Assembly: GCA_002389675.1 (NCBI GenBank)
Contig: DGQF01000037.1
Coordinates: 1-64,000, forward strand
Direction of reading: 5' to 3'
DNA length: 64,000 bases
Source: Gammaproteobacteria bacterium UBA4421
Lineage (GTDB): Bacteria; Pseudomonadota; Gammaproteobacteria; Pseudomonadales; Azotimanducaceae
Shown piece by piece: positions 16,213 through 24,399 of this stretch. A program made the translations under genes and the position numbers. The notes under the pieces were generated by a model, which saw only the letters and a program-made list of their open reading frames with translations, was not told the origin of the DNA and searched no databases. How positions within the stretch are numbered: position 1 is the stretch's first letter; each line of letters starts with the position of its first letter.

Positions 16213-19034
16213 GACGACTGAGTCAGGTGTCGGCCGTTTGTCGGCACATCGCTAAATTTACCCTGAGTGAAGACCAGCAGGCGACGGGTTTTTAGGTGGT
16301 CTTGCAGGCGGAACAAGAAAGCCTCGACGTCTTGCTTTTGTAAAAGCTTAACCCGTGCTGCCAATTGTTCGATGCTGTCAAAGGCGTAGTTTTCATCCTT
16401 CAGGTCAGCCCAATAACTTTGCGACTGTTCGTTAAGATTTTTGGGCGTTTGCGTCAAACGATTGATTAAGCCGGATTTTTGCTGCTCAAAATCTGCGTCA
16501 TTCAGCGCAGGCCATGCGGCAATAAACGCGTCGATGAAGTCCAGTGTCGCCGCCTCTAACTCCGCTGCTGAGGTGTTGGGCGATTGCACAATAAACGAGA
16601 TACCTCCGCGTTTTGCGATCGGCCGGTTGGTGACGCTGACGACATAACCCAGTTGTTGTTCCGTGCGCAGGTCCATGAAGTAAGCGGGTTGCAGCAGTTG
16701 TGCCGTCAAAGCACTGAGGGCACGACTGTCAAAGCTTTCATCGGGATCTTGGACGTGAATAACAATGGCCGCGTCGTTGTGATCAACAGGCAATTGCAGC
16801 AGCTGTGCATCATTGACCGTATCGACCACGGGTCGGATAAACGCATGGTTAGCCACAGGGACGGCGCGCCGAATGACGGCTTCGATAGCCTCAGCGTCAG
16901 CGCGGGTGACGTTGCCGTGGAGGAGTGCGCGAACATTCGTTGCACTGAATTTTTCATCTCGCCAACTGATCAAGTCTGCGACCGTTACTTCTGACAGCGC
17001 GTCAATGAGTATGGGCCGCGGCCAACGCCCTTCCCGAAGCGTATCGTCCAAAGCTGAGAAAGCCTGGCTGTAAGGGCGATCTTTGGCGCTATTTCGCCAA
17101 TCCCTGAGCAGTGAGCTTTTGATCGCAGAAAATCTTTCCGCTTGCAGTTCATTGTTAAATAAGGTGTCCAAAACGGAGGCTAAGAGAGAGGCCTGTTTAT
17201 CTTGATAACCACCAATCGTGACCTGAAAGCCGGCATCTGGAACAGAAAGGTTGTAGCCCAGTCCGGCTAAATATGCAGGGTATATAAGCTCGCTGAGGCT
17301 ATCTTCTACGAGCCTGCGATACAACTGGGCCATACCGCGGTCTTTAGCCGAGACGAGACCGCCTTCGACGGCGAGAGCGAGGTACAGGTTGGCGCGTGGA
17401 ATACCAAAAGAGGTATCGGTATCGAGCCACAATGTAAGTCCGGGGTCTTCGATCAAGGCTCTGACCGGGGTGGTATCTTCCTGAGTCAGGCTTAGATTTT
17501 CAGGTAAATAAGGATTGACCTCTGGCAAGGTGAAGGGTGCCTGCTCAACATTGGCCAGGTCCAATGGTTGCAGAGAAAGGTTATAGGGGACCTCAAACCA
17601 GGGTTCTTGCATTTCTCCGTCGATATCGGGCGCAGTAATCTCGATCAATACGTTATCCAAGGTTAGCTCGTTCAGAAACTTGGAGATGGTTGTGGCATCA
17701 AATTCCTGCATAAGATAAGGAGCAACCAATAAATCTTCGGGCGGATATTCGTTAATCCGCGGCGCCAATTGGTAAACCAGTCCGGTTGGACGTGATTTTT
17801 CTTGAAAGCGAAAGCCGAGTTCGGCCACCTGAGCCTGTTCCTTGAAAAGCCAATATTGTGGCGGGGTTTTTTTGATCAAATCAATGTACTGAAAGACGTA
17901 AGCGCTGATTTCGCGGATGTGCGCGCGACCTGCTGCGGTAAGGTCAATCGAAATGCTCAGCGCGCTGCTGTTATGATCTAGATCCCCAACACTGGCCCCC
18001 AGACTTTCGATCCAGCCAAGATTATTCAGGTATTGGTAGAGACTGCCTTTGCCTTCATGTCCGATTAAATTTGTAAAGTACTGTTCCGGCTTGTTGCGGT
18101 AGTGCTCGCGAGCGTTGGGTAACGGGAATAAATAACTGACGCTGGCACCATCACGCAGTGATTGAATCTCTAGTTGTGCGGGAAGTTGAGCGTCGGTATA
18201 CATCGCAACGGTGGGGTAACTGGGACCGATGTCTTTGTCTAGGATTTTTCCGAACAGCGGGCGGATAAGGGCCTCCATGGCGTCCAGCGTGCGATCGGAG
18301 ATCACCACCAAACCCATTTGGTCTGCGGAATATTGAGTGTCAAAAAAATTGATAAGGTCCTCATGGATATCACCAGCTAGGGTATCCAGCGAACCGATTG
18401 TAAATTTTGCGCCGGGATGTGCCGGATTTAACGCTTGCTTGCCGACCATATAGCCGCGCCAACCATCATCTTTGATTTGCATTTGATATTCAGAATGCAC
18501 TGCGTTTTTTTCGCGGGCTGAATATTCCGCGCTGATTACGGGGTCGATGAAAAAGTGCGCGAAACGAGCAATGGCCTCATCAAAGCCTGAGGGCTGCACG
18601 TCAAAGAAGTAGTTGGTGTGATCCAAAGCCGTGTAGGCGTTGGATTGTCCACCATTGGCGCTGATAAAATGTTGGAAACCGTCTATCTCTGGATAGGTTT
18701 CGGTTTGGATAAACAGCATATGTTCCAGGAAATGTGCCAGCCCGGGTTTATCTGCCGGTTCGTGGAAACTGCCTCTGTATACCGACAAGGCTGCCGCGGC
18801 CTTTTCTGTGGTTGGATCTGAGATCAATACCACGCGCATTTGGTTGGGCAGTTCTGCGTACCGATAAAGGCGAGCATCGTTGGGGCTTTTGCGTATATTG
18901 TCTGTGGCGGTTGGTGTGTTGGACAGGTCCGATAAGCGGGTGTCGAGGTTGTTTTGATGGCAACCGCTGACCAGCATCAGCGATAAAGCCAAAGATGGGA
19001 TGAGATAAAGGGAATGGATCAGTCGATGATTCAC
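16179..19034 (-). CDS. M16 family zinc metallopeptidase, lipoprotein (pitrilysin/insulysin-like)
   Basis: 951 residues from a GTG with AGGA five bases upstream. The signal ends in a lipobox, LVSGC (Cys25), so the enzyme should be membrane-anchored, probably periplasmic. The inverted zinc motif HFLEH is at 101-105 with the third ligand Glu182 in NAVHSEY. Four M16 half-domains fit the length, as in protease III. It likely degrades peptides in the envelope. The stop codon lies inside dinG, giving a 34-base convergent overlap. It is divergent from the kinase gene. Confidence 0.88.
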   Translation of the reverse strand: MNHRLIHSLYLIPSLALSLMLVSGCHQNNLDTRLSDLSNTPTATDNIRKSPNDARLYRYAELPNQMRVVLISDPTTEKAAAALSVYRGSFHEPADKPGLAHFLEHMLFIQTETYPEIDGFQHFISANGGQSNAYTALDHTNYFFDVQPSGFDEAIARFAHFFIDPVISAEYSAREKNAVHSEYQMQIKDDGWRGYMVGKQALNPAHPGAKFTIGSLDTLAGDIHEDLINFFDTQYSADQMGLVVISDRTLDAMEALIRPLFGKILDKDIGPSYPTVAMYTDAQLPAQLEIQSLRDGASVSYLFPLPNAREHYRNKPEQYFTNLIGHEGKGSLYQYLNNLGWIESLGASVGDLDHNSSALSISIDLTAAGRAHIREISAYVFQYIDLIKKTPPQYWLFKEQAQVAELGFRFQEKSRPTGLVYQLAPRINEYPPEDLLVAPYLMQEFDATTISKFLNELTLDNVLIEITAPDIDGEMQEPWFEVPYNLSLQPLDLANVEQAPFTLPEVNPYLPENLSLTQEDTTPVRALIEDPGLTLWLDTDTSFGIPRANLYLALAVEGGLVSAKDRGMAQLYRRLVEDSLSELIYPAYLAGLGYNLSVPDAGFQVTIGGYQDKQASLLASVLDTLFNNELQAERFSAIKSSLLRDWRNSAKDRPYSQAFSALDDTLREGRWPRPILIDALSEVTVADLISWRDEKFSATNVRALLHGNVTRADAEAIEAVIRRAVPVANHAFIRPVVDTVNDAQLLQLPVDHNDAAIVIHVQDPDESFDSRALSALTAQLLQPAYFMDLRTEQQLGYVVSVTNRPIAKRGGISFIVQSPNTSAAELEAATLDFIDAFIAAWPALNDADFEQQKSGLINRLTQTPKNLNEQSQSYWADLKDENYAFDSIEQLAARVKLLQKQDVEAFLFRLQDHLKTRRLLVFTQGKFSDVPTNGRHLTQSSQEGLSIDAVN

Positions 19035-19219
19035 GGTCGTTCCTCTGCAGCGTTGTGCGCAGTTTACAGCAGCGGCAAGAACATCGCGTGAAGGCGTTCA
19101 AAAAGATGCAGATATCCTGAAACGTTTAACGGGCAGCAATCGCACCTGCGGTGCGGCCGTCATATTGCGGTAAAATAATTAACCCAAAAGCACTCAGATA
19201 TTGCAGGAGGTTGGACGGT

Positions 19220-20119
19220 TTGGTCGATATATCTCAGCTTAAAATACAAGCGGAAACGATGTTTGCCACCCAGTTGTCACTGGTGGACACGCCGGCAAGT
19301 GGATTTCAGGATTGGCAACAGATCAGTCAATTGGTTGCTGCGCTTGCTCGGCGCATGAATTGGAAGATCATTGGTGTCAGTGGTGCACAGGGAACTGGGA
19401 AATCGAGTCTGTCCGCAACGCTCGCGCAAAGTTTGCAACATATGATGTTGGCGCAATCCTCTGGTCTTTCTGTGCGCGCGGCGTCTATTGACGATTTTTA
19501 TTTGTCCCGGCAGCGCCGAACTGAGCTAGCCGCGCGGGTGCATCCATTGTTGCAAACACGAGGTGTGCCCGGCACCCACGATACCAAGGTTCTAAGTGAG
19601 GTGCTGACGGGCGTGTCTGCCGGCTCGGCACGGATTGGCCTGCCGCGCTTCGATAAGGGGTTGGACGACTGTGTTGACTCGCTGCCATTAGAATCGGTTG
19701 ATGTTCTGATTCTGGAGGGTTGGTGTATGGGCGTCAAAGCAGAGCCTCTTGAGGCGTTGGCCGCGCCTTGTAACGAGCTGGAACGGACCGAAGACGCACA
19801 AGGGGTTTGGCGCAATTGGGTAAACGAGCGAATTTCGCAGGATTACGAGCCTTTGTGGCCGCAGGTAGATTTTTGGCTGCATCTTCGCGTCCCCAGCTTT
19901 GCTCAGGTGATGAGCTGGCGCAGTGAACAGGAGCAGCAGATACCGGCACATCAGCGGATGACATCTGTGCAGATTGCTCGCTTTATTAAGCACTATGAGC
20001 GGCTGACTCGCTGGATGTTGGAATCAGAGGTCATGGCGCCTGGGCTCAGCATTAATCTTGATGCGTCCCACCGGGTGGCGCAGTGTCGGTTTGTGCTGCC
20101 TTCGGATCGGTCAGCATAA
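19220..20119 (+). CDS. P-loop kinase, plant-type D-glycerate 3-kinase-like
   Basis: 299 residues. The start is a TTG at 19220 because a perfect AGGAGG sits nine bases upstream (19205-19210); an upstream GTG at 19151 lacks one. Walker A is GVSGAQGTGKSS, then SIDDFYLSR, HPLLQTRGVPGTHD, LPRFDKGLDD and LILEGWCMG, the series found in plant GLYK and fungal Tda10 kinases. A C-terminal lid has the QIARFIKHYERLTRW helix. Expected reaction: ATP-dependent phosphorylation of D-glycerate or a related small molecule, feeding 3-phosphoglycerate metabolism. No photorespiratory or serine-cycle gene is next to it. Confidence 0.8.
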   Translation: MVDISQLKIQAETMFATQLSLVDTPASGFQDWQQISQLVAALARRMNWKIIGVSGAQGTGKSSLSATLAQSLQHMMLAQSSGLSVRAASIDDFYLSRQRRTELAARVHPLLQTRGVPGTHDTKVLSEVLTGVSAGSARIGLPRFDKGLDDCVDSLPLESVDVLILEGWCMGVKAEPLEALAAPCNELERTEDAQGVWRNWVNERISQDYEPLWPQVDFWLHLRVPSFAQVMSWRSEQEQQIPAHQRMTSVQIARFIKHYERLTRWMLESEVMAPGLSINLDASHRVAQCRFVLPSDRSA

Positions 20120-20188
20120 GTCCGGTGGTGTTCATATCGCGTTCAGTTTAGGGCATTAACATAGGGGTTGATTTTCCTCAGAGCGAGA

Positions 20189-20773
20189 ATGCTGATGACC
20201 TTATGCAGAAAAACCCCTAGCAGACATGTTCAAGTCAAACCCCGTCGAGTATCCCTTTTTTGGTTGACCTCAGTAGCCGTGCTCCTCCTGCCGGCGACGG
20301 TTGTGGCCGCGCCGCATTATGATCAGGCCCAAGTGATCGGAGTTGAGCCACTTTACAAAACCGTGAGCTACGAAACGCCGGTAGAGACTTGCCAAATGGA
20401 ACGCGTACCCTACGCTTCCTCAAACGAGCGCGGTTCAGTTACAGGACCGATTCTGGGTGCGATTATAGGTGGCGCTTTAGGCAATGCCGTAGGACACAAA
20501 AAGCGCAATAAGCAGGTGGGTGCAGTTGTGGGTGCGGTCTTGGGCGGTTCAATTGGGTCTGATATTGCGCGCCAACAGCGTCGCGGTCGTTCCGTTGGGG
20601 TTAAGTACCGCGATGAACATGTTTGCCAGGTTGTGACACAAACGCATCAAGAGGAACAATTTGCGGGTTACAACGTTCGTTATGTGTATGCGGGTGCGAC
20701 CTACAACACGGTGATGCCTCAAGATCCCGGCCAGACGATGCGGGTTCGAGTCCACGTGCGCCCAGCGCAATAG
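20189..20773 (+). CDS. Glycine-zipper 2TM-domain envelope protein
   Basis: 194 residues from the ATG at 20189 (a TTG at 20168 is possible). A basic N-terminus leads into a hydrophobic signal or anchor segment ending ATVVAA. Residues about 86-128 form a glycine zipper with repeated GAxxGG units (GAIIGGALG, GAVVGAVLGGSIG), as in the Rickettsia 17-kDa antigen/SlyB family. Two Cys flank it. Such proteins sit in the outer membrane and influence envelope integrity. It precedes a PepSY gene and a two-component pair on the same strand, so a stress-responsive envelope unit is likely. Confidence 0.82.
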   Translation: MLMTLCRKTPSRHVQVKPRRVSLFWLTSVAVLLLPATVVAAPHYDQAQVIGVEPLYKTVSYETPVETCQMERVPYASSNERGSVTGPILGAIIGGALGNAVGHKKRNKQVGAVVGAVLGGSIGSDIARQQRRGRSVGVKYRDEHVCQVVTQTHQEEQFAGYNVRYVYAGATYNTVMPQDPGQTMRVRVHVRPAQ

Positions 20774-20793
20774 ATTCAAATGACGTGTAAAGT

Positions 20794-20820
20794 AGGGGCT
20801 CACGAGTGAGGTGAGCACCT
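20794..20820 (+). promoter_or_regulatory. Hairpin enclosing the ribosome site of the PepSY gene
   Basis: AGGGGCTCAC pairs with GTGAGCACCT around a 7-base loop, with one G-A mismatch. The likely ribosome-binding sequence GAGGTGAG lies in the loop and 3' arm, four to fifteen bases before the ATG at 20824. The hairpin could limit translation of the PepSY gene or act as a weak transcript end for the gene before it. Confidence 0.4.
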
Positions 20821-20823
20821 GCG

Positions 20824-21174
20824 ATGACAACAGGCGAAAATCAGATGAACCGGTGGGTTATGCAGCGGCTACGCACCCTGTCGGTCATTCCTTTGACCTT
20901 TTTACTGGCTTCATGGGCCGCGGCTCAGGAGCGTTCTATTGATTTGCCTGATCTATCACCACCACCGGCCAGCCAAGGATTTGCGCCCGCCCCGGGTCTG
21001 ACTTTGGACAAAGCCACGGCGATTGCGCGGCGGTCGGTGGGCGGGCGTGTGCTATCGGCGACGCCTGACCAACGCCTTTCTGGTCGGGTTTATCACGTGC
21101 GTATGTTGGTTGAAGGCACCCGGGTGGTCACCGTAACCGTCGATGAGCGCGGTCAAGTTAAACAAAGAAAGTAA
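20824..21174 (+). CDS. Small secreted PepSY-domain protein
   Basis: 116 residues. A signal peptide runs to about residue 35 (LLASWAAAQ). Residues 58-115 form a PepSY domain: LTLDKATAIARRSVGGRVLSA, then a strand pair ending VTVDERGQVKQ. PepSY proteins often modulate proteases or sensor kinases in the periplasm, and genes of this type are frequently placed directly before an OmpR/histidine-kinase pair, as here, which suggests it senses or tunes that pair. A CTGCC/GGCAG hairpin (21175-21189) separates it from the regulator gene. Confidence 0.78.
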   Translation: MTTGENQMNRWVMQRLRTLSVIPLTFLLASWAAAQERSIDLPDLSPPPASQGFAPAPGLTLDKATAIARRSVGGRVLSATPDQRLSGRVYHVRMLVEGTRVVTVTVDERGQVKQRK

Positions 21175-21224
21175 CTGCCTTTATGGCAGACAGTGAACCG
21201 GCTAAAGAATGTTAAGGAGCTCTC

Positions 21225-21896
21225 ATGCGGATGCTTGTTGTCGAAGATGAGGCGGCGTTGCGCAATCAATTGGCGGTACATCTTAAATCCCAGGGATTTG
21301 CCGTAGATTGCGCCAGTGATGGAGAAGAGGGTCTCTATTTTGGCCGGGAATATGACTACGAGGTCGCGGTAATTGATTTGGGTTTGCCCAAGTTGGACGG
21401 TTTGGCATTAATTGCACAGCTACGCGCAGAACAGCGCGGATTTCCAATTTTAGTCCTAACGGCCCGTGGTCATTGGCAGGACAAGGTTCAGGGGCTAGAA
21501 GCGGGTGCGGATGATTACTTAGCCAAGCCGTTCCAGATGGAAGAATTAATGGCGCGTCTGAATGCGCTGATTAGACGCACAGCCGGATACGCGTCTCCAG
21601 TCTTATGTCAGGGTGCATTGCAGCTGGACACGTCGAAAAAAGAAGTCCGTGTTGCTGATATCTCTGTTGAGTTGACTGCTTTTGAATATCGGGTGTTGGA
21701 ATATCTGATGCTTAACCCCGACCGAGTGGTGAGCAAAATCGAGTTAACGGATCATTTGTATGATCAAGATTATGATCGTGACAGTAATGTTATCGAAGTA
21801 TTTATGGGCCGTTTGCGCAAGAAGATAGCACCGGTTGATCTTATCCGTACGGTGCGTGGGCAGGGGTATCGATTTCTGACGGACGCCGGGGATTGA
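21225..21896 (+). CDS. OmpR/PhoP-family response regulator
   Basis: 223 residues with AAGGAG upstream of the ATG. The receiver domain has acidic pocket Glu7/Asp8, phosphorylated Asp51, the LTARG switch Thr and Lys in LAKPF. The C-terminal winged helix (about 125-220) ends in the RTVRGQGYRF signature. The overall form is PhoP/QseB-like. Its TGA overlaps the TTG start of the histidine kinase gene (TTGA), so the pair is translationally coupled. Targets are unknown; the two envelope genes upstream are plausible. Confidence 0.92.
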   Translation: MRMLVVEDEAALRNQLAVHLKSQGFAVDCASDGEEGLYFGREYDYEVAVIDLGLPKLDGLALIAQLRAEQRGFPILVLTARGHWQDKVQGLEAGADDYLAKPFQMEELMARLNALIRRTAGYASPVLCQGALQLDTSKKEVRVADISVELTAFEYRVLEYLMLNPDRVVSKIELTDHLYDQDYDRDSNVIEVFMGRLRKKIAPVDLIRTVRGQGYRFLTDAGD

Positions 21897-23224
21897 AACA
21901 CTCGATACAGGCTCGGCTGTTGTTGACGACAACCTTTGTGTTGGTGGTATTTTTAACCTTGACCGCAGGAGCGCTCGATAGAGCGTTTCGGGCCAGTGTG
22001 GTCGCGGGGGCAGAAGAGCAGTTACGTTTGGTAATCTACTCGCTGATGGGATCGGTTCAACAAGAAGCCGGCCAATTAACATTCAGTCAGGGTATTTCCG
22101 AGCCGCGTTTGACGCAGCCCGACTCAGGCCTGTACGCGCAGGTTGCTAACGACCTTGGCAGCGTCGTTTGGTTGTCACCCTCTGCGTTGACCACCGACGT
22201 TAATTTTCCGCGCGGCTACAGCGCTCCCGGGTTGTTTGAATTCTCGGAAATTGATGCCCTAATTCCTCGGTTTCAATTGAGCTACACGGTGATATGGGAA
22301 GGTGTTGACGCAGAATATGTTGTGTTTAGCGCGGTTACGGACCAGCGTCCCTATCGAGTAGCCATTGCGGAGTTTCGTCGCAGTTTAGGGTTGGGTCTGG
22401 GTGTAGCGATGCTGCTGTTTATTCTCGTCCAATTTCTGGCTTTGCGCTGGGGCCTGAAGCCGTTGAGAATGATGGCCGCAGAGGTCCACGAACTTGAAAT
22501 GGGTCGGCGTGAGTCGCTCAGTCAGCGTTATCCAAAAGAGTTGCTGGGATTGGCGTTAAATCTTGATCATTTCATTGTCCATGAACAACGTACCCGTGCT
22601 CGCTACCGGTACGCCCTTGATGATCTTGCCCATAGCCTAAAGACACCGCTAGCCGTGGTGCGGAACAGCCTTTCCGATTCAAGCGAAAATTCGTTGCTGG
22701 TCAGCGAGCAGCTTGAACGCATGGAGACCACCGTTTTGCATCAACTGTCTAAGGCGTCCGCTGGGGGGCCGGTAATGGGTGGCAAAACCATTGTTTTGCG
22801 GACAGTAATAGAGCGCTTGTTGCGAGCGTTACAAACGGCCTATGTTGATCGTGGTGTGCATGTCGAGCGTCAGCTCCCCGCCGATTTGGTCATTCGGGGA
22901 GATGAGCGAGACATTATGGAGATAGTGGGCAACCTGCTTGAAAACGCGTTTAAATATAGTCGGGGTGCCGTGCGGGTAGAGGTCAGTTCGGTCGAAGGCG
23001 GGGCGTTGAAAGCACAAATTGTTGTTGAAGACGACGGTCCAGGTATCCCGCGGGCGCTGCGCGATGAAGTGGTGCGTCGTGGCAAACGTTTGGACGAAAT
23101 TGAGGCTGGACAAGGGATTGGGTTGGCTGTTGTGGTCGAATTGGTTGCGCTGTACAACGGCTCGCTGGACATCTCTGATAGCAGATTGTTAGGGGGTGCT
23201 AAGCTGACCGTTTTACTGCCTTAG
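21893..23224 (+). CDS. Sensor histidine kinase, PhoQ/QseC-like
   Basis: 443 residues starting at a TTG that overlaps the regulator's stop codon. Transmembrane helices at about 9-29 and 166-185 enclose a periplasmic sensor domain of roughly 135 residues. A HAMP-like segment follows. The phosphorylated His247 is in DDLAHSLKTPL; the N box is NLLENAFKYS; G boxes are DDGPGIP and GQGIGLAVV. The H box with Lys-Thr-Pro fits the PhoQ subgroup, which senses divalent cations or antimicrobial peptides, but the signal cannot be inferred. Its stop codon shares three bases with the stop of the convergent monooxygenase gene. Confidence 0.9.
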   Translation: MKHSIQARLLLTTTFVLVVFLTLTAGALDRAFRASVVAGAEEQLRLVIYSLMGSVQQEAGQLTFSQGISEPRLTQPDSGLYAQVANDLGSVVWLSPSALTTDVNFPRGYSAPGLFEFSEIDALIPRFQLSYTVIWEGVDAEYVVFSAVTDQRPYRVAIAEFRRSLGLGLGVAMLLFILVQFLALRWGLKPLRMMAAEVHELEMGRRESLSQRYPKELLGLALNLDHFIVHEQRTRARYRYALDDLAHSLKTPLAVVRNSLSDSSENSLLVSEQLERMETTVLHQLSKASAGGPVMGGKTIVLRTVIERLLRALQTAYVDRGVHVERQLPADLVIRGDERDIMEIVGNLLENAFKYSRGAVRVEVSSVEGGALKAQIVVEDDGPGIPRALRDEVVRRGKRLDEIEAGQGIGLAVVVELVALYNGSLDISDSRLLGGAKLTVLLP

Positions 23225-24396
23225 AAAGGGTTCTGCGCACCAAGCCCCAGTAAAGCGCGCCCCACTTGTTCGTTGATACGATCTTGATGGGCGTTAATGT
23301 GCAGGGGCATGGCCTGAAAATCTCGCAGACGTCGCTCAAAATCGGGTCCTTCGCGTAACCCATTTCCTCCCATGACCCTAACCAGCAAGCGCATGGCATG
23401 GTCGCATAATTGCAGTGCCGTAGATGCAGCGGCCAGTTGGCGCAGGTAATCGTCTTCGTTTGGAATTTGTGTTTTTTGAATGCGATTGTCCGCTTCGCGA
23501 GCGGCGCACTCAGTGGTATCTCTTGCCGCATATAGATTTGCTTGGGCTTGCCCTAGGTTCACTTGTACCATGGGTCGCTCGGCCATCTTCAGGCCCATGA
23601 TGGCTACTCGCCCTTTGATACCCTGACAGACTTCCTCGAGGGCGCTTTGCACAAGGCCAACGGCCATCGATGCCAACCACAAATTAGAAAGGCCGACCCA
23701 ATCTTCGCGGTAGCGGTGATTGACCATCGGTCGTTCAGGGTTGCGAAACGCGAATCGATATTTGAACGGAAAATCAACAATTGCAGATGCCGGCACCGTC
23801 GCGCCGCTGTAGGATACTGTCTCTGTTGCGCTCGCCCGAAGACTCAGGGAGGCCCAATCACGTGCTATTGAAACCCCGTCTTGCTTCAGGCTCACCAGCG
23901 CAAAACTGGGTTTTGAGGCTTCGTCTGTGATAAAGGAGGCGCCTGCCCAGTCGGCATAACGCGCGCCCGACCCAAATGCTCCCTTGCCATGTAGGCTTAT
24001 TTGATCATTCTCTGGTATGCCTTTGATGGCGGTGCTGGCACCGGCTGGAAAACAAACCCACTGTTTTTGGGTGACAATATGCGTTAAGAAACTCTGCTGT
24101 TCGGGCCCCAACAGACCGGCGAATAGGTGAAAAGTGCATAGATGATTCCACAACACCCAAGCGGTGGATGCACAGGAACTGGCGACGGCAGCGAGTTCTA
24201 AACCGGTATCGAGAATGCTGGCATTGATTCCGCCAATTTCTTGAGATGCGGTAAACCTCATGATTGGGTTTTCTTTAATTTTTTCGATCAATTCGGGGGG
24301 TAGCGCGCGATTCTGATCGGCTGCAGCAGCACCCGAGGCTATCTCAGCTAGTAGGGGTGCGACCACTGGTTCATAGGCGAAAGGGGATGCTGTCAT
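23221..24396 (-). CDS. Acyl-CoA-dehydrogenase-fold flavin monooxygenase (HsaA-like)
   Basis: 391 residues. It has the acyl-CoA dehydrogenase fold but lacks the YEGT catalytic loop. Visible: ELAAVASSCASTAWVLWNH (class D two-component monooxygenase style), a short beta domain with GKGAFGSGARYADW, and MGGNGLREG near the C-terminus followed by RRLRDFQAMPLHINAHQD. The closest known types are the oxygenase components HsaA (steroid ring) and IacA (indole acetate). Such enzymes need a separate flavin reductase, which is not in the window. It starts three bases after the DUF349 gene and is probably the last gene of a four-gene unit. Confidence 0.72.
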   Translation of the reverse strand: MTASPFAYEPVVAPLLAEIASGAAAADQNRALPPELIEKIKENPIMRFTASQEIGGINASILDTGLELAAVASSCASTAWVLWNHLCTFHLFAGLLGPEQQSFLTHIVTQKQWVCFPAGASTAIKGIPENDQISLHGKGAFGSGARYADWAGASFITDEASKPSFALVSLKQDGVSIARDWASLSLRASATETVSYSGATVPASAIVDFPFKYRFAFRNPERPMVNHRYREDWVGLSNLWLASMAVGLVQSALEEVCQGIKGRVAIMGLKMAERPMVQVNLGQAQANLYAARDTTECAAREADNRIQKTQIPNEDDYLRQLAAASTALQLCDHAMRLLVRVMGGNGLREGPDFERRLRDFQAMPLHINAHQDRINEQVGRALLGLGAQNPF

Positions 24397-24399
24397 GCG

